Below, piece by piece: positions 41,740 to 49,968 of a stretch of 58,061 nucleotides of DNA. The notes beneath the pieces were generated by a model that saw only the letters and a program-made list of their open reading frames with translations, had not been told where the DNA came from and did not search any database. Source of the stretch: an uncultured Porphyromonadaceae bacterium (GTDB taxonomy: Bacteria > Bacteroidota > Bacteroidia > Bacteroidales > Muribaculaceae); contig URCF01000013.1 in the NCBI GenBank assembly GCA_900546365.1, positions 1-58,061 on the forward strand, written 5' to 3'. Within the stretch, counting starts at the first letter, position 1, and each line of letters begins with the position of its first letter. A program made the translations under genes and the position numbers.

Positions 41740-44700
41740 TTAGAACTGGGCTACTACGCCAAACGACACTGTGATGGGACGGGGATATACATTGTTGTCC
41801 ACACCGGAGAACACTTCGGGATCCAAGCCATTGTACTTGGTGATGACAAAAGCGTTCTGCACGGCTCCGTACAGACGGAGACGCAAAGCGTTGTTGAGCA
41901 GGTTGGGGAATGTGTAGCCGAGGGTGATGTTGTCGCAGCGCACGAACGAGGCATTGCGCACGAAGTAGTCGCTGAGATAACCTTTGTCGCCCATGTTGGT
42001 GAACAGGAAGCGGTCGCTCATGAGGTTGCTCAAAGGCACTGATGATGTGGCTGTGGAGATATCCACGTTGCCGGCCTCGAAGTCGTTGTACACATAGTTG
42101 CCGATGTTGGAGCGGAGTGAGAAACCGAAGTCCCAGTTCTTATAGTTGAAGGTGTTGTTCCATGTCAGGGTCACTTTCGGGTCGCGGCTGTGGTAGTAGT
42201 ACTTGTCGGACTCGTTGATCTGACCGTCGCCGTTGCGGTCCACAAACTGACCGGGGATAGGGTTGCCGTCCTGGTCATACACCTGCTGATATACATAGAA
42301 GCTGTAGGCGGGCTTGCCCACGGTGTGAGCCTGCACCTGACCGCCTGTACCGGCGCTGATGCCCTGACCGGCCATGATGAAGAAGTCGGGGTCGTTGCCC
42401 TGGGTGAGCTTGGTGATCTTGTTCTTGTTCCAGCCCGCGCTCACTTCGGTGGTCCAGGTGAAATCCTTGGTAACTACCGGACGGGCGGTGATGTTGAATT
42501 CCACACCGATATTCTCAAGGTCACCGATGTTCATGTTCATGGCGTTGGTGAGGTTGGAGCCTGCAGCGACGGTGGTCCATGTCAGGAGGTCCTTGGTTTT
42601 ACGTTTGTAGAACTCGATGGCACCGGTGATGCGGTTGTTGAGGAACCCGAAGTCGATACCGGCATTCCATGTGTGTGTTTCCTCCCACTTGATGTCGGGG
42701 TTGTAGCCGTTGGGACGGATCACATTGATGAAGCCGCCATGACCGTCGGGAATGATGTTGGGGTAGGCAGTGGTGTTGGGAGTCGGGTCACCGTTGTTAC
42801 CGATAGTGTAGGCAGGCAGGTAGGGGAACAGGTCGTCACCGAGGTCCTGCTGACCGGTCACACCGTAGCCGGCACGGATCTTGAGGGTGTTCATCCAACC
42901 GCGGGCACCTTCCATGAACGATTCGTCAAGAATCTTCCATCCGAGGGCCACCGAGGGGAATGTGCCCCAGCGATGCTCCTTGGAGAAGCGCGAGGTACCG
43001 TCGCGACGCACTGTAGCTGTCAACAGGTAGCGGTCCATGAATGTGTAGTTCAAACGACCGAAGAACGACACGAGTGCCAGGTCGCTGCGATATTTGCTGG
43101 TGGGGAACGCCTGGAAACCTTCGGCATCATTGTTGCGGCTCATGCTCCAGCCCTGGTTGCGGAATTTCTGCCAGGAGTAACCTGCGGTCACATCGAAGCC
43201 GGAATGGATAACATCAACATCCTTGCGGTAGTTGAGATAGAAGTCAAGAAGAGTGTTGACTTTGAGCTGATGGTACTTGTCGTAGCTCGACACACCGTCT
43301 TTCACACCGGTTTTGAGCTCCACAACGCCCTGATCGTTGGGCATCATGCGGTTCGAGCCAAGCTTCCATGCCATGGGCGAGTCATTGTTCCAGTAGCTGC
43401 TGCCGTCGGATTTGCTCACTTCATAGCCAAGGTTGAGGTTGGCGTGGAGGTCGCGGAAATACGGGATGGCGAGGTCGAGCTGCAGGTTGCCGATGCTCTG
43501 CCACACCTCGGCGCTGTTGTTCCACTCCTTGATGAGCGACACAGGGTTGATGGCCTTGAGGGTGTTGATTTTGTCACCGGCGGCGTCAGCCCCTGCGGGA
43601 GCGGTGCCCACGTAGGTGGTGTAATTCTTGAACACGTTGCCACCTTCGGCATACACAGGCAATGTGGGGTTGAAGCCCATTGCGCTGCCCAGAGCGTCGT
43701 CGCTGTTGTATTTGTTCTTGATATATGCACCACGGGCGTTGGCGTTGATGGTCAACAGGTCGTCAAACAATTTCGGCGACAAGTTGAAGCCGAATGTGGC
43801 GCGGTCCATGGAGGAGTTCTTGATGATACCGTTGTTGCCGGTCCAGCTTCCGGACACGCGATAGGGAAGAGCCTTCCACTGACCGCCGACGCTCAGATTG
43901 TAGTCGGAGCTGACAGCTGTCTGGAGCACACCTTTTTGCCAGTCGGTGCGGGCATTGCCCAGAGCATCGTACTGCGAGGAGCCCACGCCATACTGGTTGG
44001 CGATGAAATCGCGATATTCATCAGCGTGCATCATAGGCATATATTTGCGCGGGGTGGCGAAATATACGTTGGCGGTGAAGGTCACTTCGGGCTTGCCGGC
44101 TTTACCTTTCTTGGTGGTTATGATGATCACACCGTTGGACGCACGGCTACCGAAGATAGCGGTGGCGGAAGCATCCTTGAGGATGGTCATGCTTTCAATG
44201 TTTTCAGGGCTGACGAGCGACAGCGGGTTGGACGAGCCATTGATGCCGTGGGTGTCCATGGGCACGCCGTCAATCACAATCAGAGGAGCGTTGGAAGCTG
44301 AAAGAGAGGCACCGCCGCGAATCACGATATCGGCACCGCCCTGGGGCTGACCGCCGTTGGTGGTCACAACCACGCCGGGGCTCTTACCTACAAGCAGATC
44401 CTGGGCCGATGTGGCGAGACCGGCCGACACTTCGTCGGGCTTCACCATGGCCACAGCACCTGTGGCATCTGACTTTTTGATAGATCCGTAACCGATAGCC
44501 ACCACTTCGCCCAGCATCACTGAATTCTCGGTCATGGTCACATCGATAGTGGTGCGCCCTTCTACGGGCACTGTGAGAGTGTTGTAGCCCACATAAGAAA
44601 ACACCAATGTGGCGTTTGCATCCACATTGAGCGAGAACTGACCGTCAATGTTGGTGGAAGCACCCACACCTTCGGCACCTTGGGCCACTACACTGGCGCC

Positions 44701-44838
44701 GATCAGAGGCTCCCCTTCCGGGTCAAGCACCGTACCGGTGACAGTGATTTTTTGCGCCAAAGCCGGCATGCTCAGACACAGCACTGCTATCAGCACAAGC
44801 CAAGCCTTCCGACTCATTTGAAAACAAATGTTCTTCAT
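41740..44838 (-). CDS. SusC/RagA-type TonB-dependent outer-membrane transporter
   Basis: 1032 aa. Signal peptide 1-28 (ending PALAQ). N-terminal carboxypeptidase-regulatory-like domain (about 29-110), the plug (about 118-235) with SVMLGEVVAIGYGSIKKSD and the RGGASLSASNAPLIVIDGVP motif, then the 22-strand barrel to the aromatic C-terminus ITVSFGVVAQF. Couples to TonB-ExbBD to import glycan oligomers bound by SusD. First gene of the cassette, preceded by an unusually long gene-free leader region (44839-45637) with no clear promoter of the standard type. Glycan specificity is not readable. Confidence 0.95.
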   Translation of the reverse strand: MKNICFQMSRKAWLVLIAVLCLSMPALAQKITVTGTVLDPEGEPLIGASVVAQGAEGVGASTNIDGQFSLNVDANATLVFSYVGYNTLTVPVEGRTTIDVTMTENSVMLGEVVAIGYGSIKKSDATGAVAMVKPDEVSAGLATSAQDLLVGKSPGVVVTTNGGQPQGGADIVIRGGASLSASNAPLIVIDGVPMDTHGINGSSNPLSLVSPENIESMTILKDASATAIFGSRASNGVIIITTKKGKAGKPEVTFTANVYFATPRKYMPMMHADEYRDFIANQYGVGSSQYDALGNARTDWQKGVLQTAVSSDYNLSVGGQWKALPYRVSGSWTGNNGIIKNSSMDRATFGFNLSPKLFDDLLTINANARGAYIKNKYNSDDALGSAMGFNPTLPVYAEGGNVFKNYTTYVGTAPAGADAAGDKINTLKAINPVSLIKEWNNSAEVWQSIGNLQLDLAIPYFRDLHANLNLGYEVSKSDGSSYWNNDSPMAWKLGSNRMMPNDQGVVELKTGVKDGVSSYDKYHQLKVNTLLDFYLNYRKDVDVIHSGFDVTAGYSWQKFRNQGWSMSRNNDAEGFQAFPTSKYRSDLALVSFFGRLNYTFMDRYLLTATVRRDGTSRFSKEHRWGTFPSVALGWKILDESFMEGARGWMNTLKIRAGYGVTGQQDLGDDLFPYLPAYTIGNNGDPTPNTTAYPNIIPDGHGGFINVIRPNGYNPDIKWEETHTWNAGIDFGFLNNRITGAIEFYKRKTKDLLTWTTVAAGSNLTNAMNMNIGDLENIGVEFNITARPVVTKDFTWTTEVSAGWNKNKITKLTQGNDPDFFIMAGQGISAGTGGQVQAHTVGKPAYSFYVYQQVYDQDGNPIPGQFVDRNGDGQINESDKYYYHSRDPKVTLTWNNTFNYKNWDFGFSLRSNIGNYVYNDFEAGNVDISTATSSVPLSNLMSDRFLFTNMGDKGYLSDYFVRNASFVRCDNITLGYTFPNLLNNALRLRLYGAVQNAFVITKYNGLDPEVFSGVDNNVYPRPITVSFGVVAQF

Positions 44839-45102
44839 GCAAATAATTCAATTTTGGTTAAAATATATGATATAATTCTCTAATTCTCAATTCAGTACAT
44901 CTTCGTCACTTCAACGTGCACCGACGGCCGTAGCCGGGGAGCCAATCACTTGCAGCGCTTGTTCATGATACAGATTTCCGGTGATGTCAAAATCTTACGC
45001 GATACATCAATGCAAATTAAAATAAATATTTTTAATTTTTAGCAAGATTGCATATCCCCCCCCCCCCAATTTTAACATCAATTAACTATAACCACCCACC
45101 AC

Positions 45103-45133
45103 AAAAAAATGGACCCGTCATCACGACGCGTCC
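45103..45133 (-). terminator. Hairpin plus T7 on minus strand, about 270 nt upstream of susC
   Basis: Arms ggacccgtc and gacgcgtcc (8 of 9 pairs, loop atcac) are followed on the minus strand by A then seven T. It lies about 430 nt after the rpoC terminator, so it would end a separate short transcript, or act as an attenuator in a long susC leader. Confidence 0.65.
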
Positions 45134-45561
45134 ACCACAAATCACATTTATAAATAATAGGGATTAAAATAAAGTACGGATGAAAAACTTATCTATGCTA
45201 TGTGTCACGCAATAAATCATTCAGCGTGCATATACGGCACACCGACTGCCGCCAAATTCTTTCATTTGGCAAGGCAACACATAATTAGTTGACATACAGA
45301 CACTTACGGAATCGGGGGGGGTATTTTTGACCCTTTGGATTGCACAAACCCCTCCATTCTCACCCCTAATAGAGGCAAGTATGTTCGCGGATAATATTTC
45401 AAATTCTGTTAGCAATGGTCAAAAATCTTAATATTCAGTATATTAGCAATCCAATGGCCCATATATGGGCACAAATCATTGATTCACGATGTAAAGATAA
45501 CGAATAATTATCAATTAATGTGTCATAATGACACGAAAAATCATCGCCTTAACATTTATTT

Positions 45562-45602
45562 AAAAAAAGGCCGGGCGGCTCATCTCGCGACGATCCGCCC
45601 GA
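45562..45602 (-). terminator. Terminator of the rpoBC operon
   Basis: Minus strand: cgggcgg and ccgcccg pair (7 bp, 16-nt loop), followed by CC and seven T, 36 nt after the rpoC stop. Confidence 0.82.
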
Positions 45603-45637
45603 CAGGGAGTTTTGGGAATGGATATATTTGTTGATGG

Positions 45638-48600
45638 TTAGTTCACCTCTTCAGCTTCTATCTCCTTAACTTCATTGAATATACCGTCAATGTCGTCCTT
45701 GCTGCCAACCACCAGACGCTCGTATTCGCGCAGTCCGGTGCCGGCGGGGATAAGATGGCCGCAGATCACATTCTCCTTCATGCCCTCCAAGGTGTCGGTC
45801 TTGCCGTTGATGGCAGCTTCGTTGAGCACTTTGGTGGTTTCCTGGAATGATGCAGCCGAAATGAAGCTGGTGGTTTGCAGAGCTGCGCGGGTGATACCCT
45901 GCAGAATCTGCTCCGATGTGGCGGGAAGAGCATCGCGCACAGTGATGGTGCGGAGGTCGCGGCGCTTGAGAGCGGAGTTCTCATCGCGGAGACGGCGTGC
46001 AGTGATAATCTGCCCCTCACGCACATTCTCAGAGTCGCCGGCATCGAGCACCACTTTCTTGCCCCAGATGCGGTCGTTCTCTTCCATGAAGGCGCGTTTG
46101 TCAACAATCTGCTGCTCGAGGAAGCGAGTGTCACCCGGGTCAAGGATGTTGACCTTGCGCATCATCTGACGCACAATCACCTCGAAATGCTTATCGTTGA
46201 TTTTCACACCCTGCATGCGATACACATCCTGCACCTCATTGACAATGTATTCCTGCACAGCGGTGGGACCCATGATGTTGAGGATGTCGGCAGGAGTGAT
46301 GGCGCCGTCCGACAGCGGTGTGCCGGCACGCACATAGTCGTTCTCCTGCACCATGAGCTGCTTGGCCAGAGGCACAAGATATTTCTTGACCTCGCCGGTG
46401 CGTGAAGTGACGGTGATCTCGCGGTTACCACGCTTGATTTTGCCGAACTTCACCTCTCCGTCAATTTCAGCCACGATGGCGGGGTTGGACGGATTGCGGG
46501 CTTCAAACAGCTCGGTGACGCGGGGAAGACCACCGGTGATGTCACCGGCACCACCCGAGGATGCTCGCGGTATCTTCACGAATATTTCGCCGGCCTTCAC
46601 AGAAGCGCCTTCCTCCACCATAAGGTGTGCACCCATAGGCAGAGAGTAGGTTTTCAGCAGCTGGCCGTTGGCATCATAAATAGCGGCTTCAGGCACGAGG
46701 GCACGGTCACGCGACTCGATTACCACCATCTCGCGCAAGCCTGTCTGCTCGTCGGCATCCACACGGAATGTCACGCCCTCCACAAGATTGTTGTACTTCA
46801 CGGTACCTTTCACCTCGCTGACGATTACAGCATTGAAGGGGTCCCATTCGCAAATGAGGTCGCCTTTCTTCACACTGTCGCCATTATTGAAGTAAAGTTT
46901 CGAACCGTAAGGTATAGGAGCGTTGGTGAGCATCATCTTGGTGTGGGGGTCGATGATGCGGAGCTCGGCCATACGACCGATCACCACTTCCACCGGACGA
47001 CCGTTGGCACCGATTTCATCGGTAGCCACAGTGCGGAGCTCCTCGATTTCGAGGTCACCGTCGTAGCGGGAGGTCACGGAGTTGACAGCAGCGATGTTGC
47101 TCGCAACACCACCCACGTGGAAGGTACGCAGTGTGAGCTGTGTACCCGGCTCACCAATTGACTGAGCGGCAATCACACCCACAGCCTCACCTTTCTGCAC
47201 AAGGCGGTTGTTGGCAAGGTTGCGGCCATAGCACTTGGCGCACACACCTTTCTTCGACTCACAAGTGAGCACGGAGCGGATTTCCACAGATTCAATAGGC
47301 GAATTGTCGATACGGTCGGCTGCTGCATCGTTGATTTCCTCACCGGCGGCAACAATCACATCACCGCTCACGGGGTCAATGATATCGTGAACCGACACAC
47401 GGCCGAGGATTCGCTCGCCGAGCGACACAACCACTTCATCGTTTTTCTTGATCTCCTTGCACACAAGACCGCGCAGGGTGCCGCAATCCTCCTCGTGGAT
47501 GATCACATCGTGGGCCACGTCAACCAGACGGCGTGTGAGATAACCGGCGTCGGCGGTTTTGAGCGCGGTGTCGGCAAGACCCTTACGGGCACCGTGGGTG
47601 GAGATGAAGTACTCCAGCACTGACAAACCCTCCTTGAAGTTGGCCAAGATAGGGTTCTCAATGATCTGACCGCCCTCGGCACCGCTCTTCTGCGGCTTGG
47701 CCATAAGACCACGCATACCGGAGAGCTGACGGATCTGGTCCTTACTACCACGGGCACCGGAGTCAAGCATCATATATACAGGGTTGAAACCTTTCTGGTC
47801 AGCAGAAATCTGCTTCATCAAAGTGTCGGCAAGACGAGCGTTGACATGTGTCCAGATATCGATAATCTGATTGTAGCGCTCGGTGTTGGTGATGAAGCCC
47901 ATTGCATAGTTGTTCATCACTTCCTGCACCTGCTCCTCGCCTTCGCGCACATACTCAGCCTTTTCGGCAGGGATGAGCACATCACCGAGGTTGAACGACA
48001 GACCGCCCTTGAACGCCATGTAGTAACCCAGGTTCTTGATGTCGTCAAGGAACTGTGCCGAGCGGGGGATACCGCATTTCTTAATCACCTTGGAGATGAT
48101 GGTACGGAGCGATTTCTTGGACAGAATCTCGTTGACATACCCTATCTCTTTCGGCACGTAGCGGTTCACGAGCACACGGCCAACGGAGGTGTTCTCCACA
48201 AGGTGGGTGATGGGGTTGCCGTCGGCATCCACATCTTCCACCACCACACTCACGGGAGCATGGAGGGTGACACGGCCTTCGTTATAGGCAATCTCGGCTT
48301 CCTCGGGACCGTAGAATTTCAATCCCTCACCCTTGTCGCCGGGGCGCAGCTTGGTGATGTAGTACAGACCGAGCACCATGTCCTGCGAAGGCACGGTGAT
48401 AGGAGCACCGTTGGCGGGGTTAAGGATATTGTGGGCACCGAGCATCAGCATCTGGGCTTCAAGCACAGCCTCGTTGCCGAGGGGCAAGTGCACAGCCATC
48501 TGGTCACCGTCGAAGTCAGCGTTGAACGCAGTACATGCCAGAGGGTGGAGCTGGATAGCCTTGCCCTCGATCATCTTGGGCTGGAATGCCTGGATACCGA

Positions 48601-49924
48601 GACGGTGAAGTGTCGGAGCACGGTTGAGAAGCACCGGATGACCTTTCATCACATGCTCAAGGATGTCCCATACCACGGGTTCCTTGCGGTCCACAATCTT
48701 TTTGGCGCTCTTCACAGTCTTGACAATACCGCGCTCGATGAGCTTGCGGATTACAAACGGCTTGTAAAGTTCAGCGGCCATATCTTTGGGCAGACCGCAT
48801 TCGTGCATTTTCAGCTCGGGGCCTACCACAATTACGGAACGGGCGGAGTAGTCCACACGTTTACCGAGGAGGTTCTGACGGAAACGACCCTGCTTACCTT
48901 TGAGCGAATCGGAGAGTGACTTGAGAGGACGGTTGGCCTCGGTTTTCACCGCGCTCGATTTGCGGGAGTTGTCAAGCAGCGAGTCCACAGCTTCCTGAAG
49001 CATACGCTTTTCGTTGCGCAGAATCACTTCGGGAGCCTTGATTTCGATGAGTCGTTTGAGACGGTTGTTGCGGATGATCACGCGACGGTACAAGTCGTTG
49101 AGGTCGGATGTGGCGAAACGGCCACCATCCAGCGGCACGAGAGGACGCAGTTCCGGCGGAATCACAGGCACTGCCTGGAGCACCATCCATTCGGGTTTGT
49201 TGCGGCCACGGCTCGCGCGGAACGACTCAACCACCTGGAGGCGCTTGAGGGCTTCGGTTTTGCGCTGCTGCGAGCCATCCTTGTCAGCCTGCGCACGGAG
49301 GCCGTCGGCCAGAGCGTCGAGGTCGAGGTCCTTGAGGAGGTCGTAGATAGCCTCGGCACCCATCTTGGCGATGAACTTGTTGGGGTCGCTGTCGTCAAGG
49401 AGCTGGTTGTCAGCGGGCAGAGAGTCGAGGATATTGAAATACTCTTCTTCGCTGAGGAGATCGAGTTTTTCCACCTCTTCGGCGGCTCCGGGCTGAATCA
49501 CCACGTAGCGCTCGTAGTATATCACGGCATCAAGCTTCTTGGAGGGAAGGCCGAGCAGATAACCGATTTTGTTGGGGAGCGAACGGAAGTACCAGATGTG
49601 AGCCACAGGCACCACAAGCTTGATGTGACCCATACGCTCGCGGCGCACTTTCTTCTCGGTCACTTCCACACCGCAACGGTCGCACACGATCCCTTTGTAG
49701 CGGATGCGTTTGTACTTTCCGCAATGACATTCGTAGTCCTTGACGGGACCGAAAATGCGCTCGCAGAACAGGCCGTCGCGCTCGGGCTTGTAGGTGCGGT
49801 AGTTGATGGTTTCAGGCTTCAGCACCTCACCGCTCGACTTTTCAAGAATCTCTTCGGGCGAAGCGAGTCCGATGGTGATTTTTGAAAACCCGGTTTTTAT
49901 TTTATTGTCTTTTCTTAAAGCCAT
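45638..49924 (-). CDS. rpoC: RNA polymerase beta-prime subunit
   Basis: 1428 aa catalytic subunit of RNA polymerase. Seen: N-terminal zinc-binding motif CHCGKYKRIRYKGIVCDRC (about 65-85), FATSDLNDLYRRVI, GRFRQNLLGKRVDYSARSV, the absolutely conserved active-centre Mg-binding NADFDGDQM (about 468-476), the second zinc site CESKKGVCAKCYGRNL (about 880-900), and the SFISAASFQETT bridge/jaw segment near the C-terminus. A Bacteroidetes-type single polypeptide. Start at 49924 (MALRKDNKIKTGFSK), 44 nt after rpoB. No further ribosomal genes follow; usual neighbours after rpoC (rpsL and rpsG) are absent here. Confidence 0.98.
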   Translation of the reverse strand: MALRKDNKIKTGFSKITIGLASPEEILEKSSGEVLKPETINYRTYKPERDGLFCERIFGPVKDYECHCGKYKRIRYKGIVCDRCGVEVTEKKVRRERMGHIKLVVPVAHIWYFRSLPNKIGYLLGLPSKKLDAVIYYERYVVIQPGAAEEVEKLDLLSEEEYFNILDSLPADNQLLDDSDPNKFIAKMGAEAIYDLLKDLDLDALADGLRAQADKDGSQQRKTEALKRLQVVESFRASRGRNKPEWMVLQAVPVIPPELRPLVPLDGGRFATSDLNDLYRRVIIRNNRLKRLIEIKAPEVILRNEKRMLQEAVDSLLDNSRKSSAVKTEANRPLKSLSDSLKGKQGRFRQNLLGKRVDYSARSVIVVGPELKMHECGLPKDMAAELYKPFVIRKLIERGIVKTVKSAKKIVDRKEPVVWDILEHVMKGHPVLLNRAPTLHRLGIQAFQPKMIEGKAIQLHPLACTAFNADFDGDQMAVHLPLGNEAVLEAQMLMLGAHNILNPANGAPITVPSQDMVLGLYYITKLRPGDKGEGLKFYGPEEAEIAYNEGRVTLHAPVSVVVEDVDADGNPITHLVENTSVGRVLVNRYVPKEIGYVNEILSKKSLRTIISKVIKKCGIPRSAQFLDDIKNLGYYMAFKGGLSFNLGDVLIPAEKAEYVREGEEQVQEVMNNYAMGFITNTERYNQIIDIWTHVNARLADTLMKQISADQKGFNPVYMMLDSGARGSKDQIRQLSGMRGLMAKPQKSGAEGGQIIENPILANFKEGLSVLEYFISTHGARKGLADTALKTADAGYLTRRLVDVAHDVIIHEEDCGTLRGLVCKEIKKNDEVVVSLGERILGRVSVHDIIDPVSGDVIVAAGEEINDAAADRIDNSPIESVEIRSVLTCESKKGVCAKCYGRNLANNRLVQKGEAVGVIAAQSIGEPGTQLTLRTFHVGGVASNIAAVNSVTSRYDGDLEIEELRTVATDEIGANGRPVEVVIGRMAELRIIDPHTKMMLTNAPIPYGSKLYFNNGDSVKKGDLICEWDPFNAVIVSEVKGTVKYNNLVEGVTFRVDADEQTGLREMVVIESRDRALVPEAAIYDANGQLLKTYSLPMGAHLMVEEGASVKAGEIFVKIPRASSGGAGDITGGLPRVTELFEARNPSNPAIVAEIDGEVKFGKIKRGNREITVTSRTGEVKKYLVPLAKQLMVQENDYVRAGTPLSDGAITPADILNIMGPTAVQEYIVNEVQDVYRMQGVKINDKHFEVIVRQMMRKVNILDPGDTRFLEQQIVDKRAFMEENDRIWGKKVVLDAGDSENVREGQIITARRLRDENSALKRRDLRTITVRDALPATSEQILQGITRAALQTTSFISAASFQETTKVLNEAAINGKTDTLEGMKENVICGHLIPAGTGLREYERLVVGSKDDIDGIFNEVKEIEAEEVN

Positions 49925-49968
49925 ATTGTGAATTACGTTGTGTAATAGACTTGTTGAATGATATTGAT

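Larger units (their letters stand above)
44839..45637. other. 800-bp gene-free region between susC and rpoC
   Basis: No ORF with an ATG start and protein-like codon use. It holds: a C12 tract (45056-45067); a terminator-like hairpin (45103-45133, minus); an inverted repeat (gccaaat/atttggc, 45251-45270); a G8 tract (45314-45321) followed immediately by TATTTTTG on the plus strand (45322-45329); two perfect or near-perfect palindromes (45457-45470 and 45520-45534); and the rpoC terminator (45562-45602). The weak -7-like site TTAATTTG (minus, 45013-45020) may serve susC. Significance discussed in findings. Confidence 0.7.

Noticed and set aside
42190..44301. 703-codon open frame on the plus strand opposite susC
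   Set aside because: Mirror of susC: in GC-rich, codon-biased genes the antisense frame stays open. No family-like motif, and susC is certain. The same applies to long antisense frames over tkt, rpoB and rpoC.
44839..45055. Standard promoter directly upstream of susC
   Set aside because: No TAnnTTTG on the minus strand; the closest, TTAATTTG at 45013-45020, has a mismatch and no good -33.
45221..45415. 64-codon minus-strand frame in the 800-bp gap
   Set aside because: Begins with TTG, has no ATG in a sensible place, no hydrophobic or conserved pattern, and runs through the G8 tract. Could only be real if the proposed transcript is coding.
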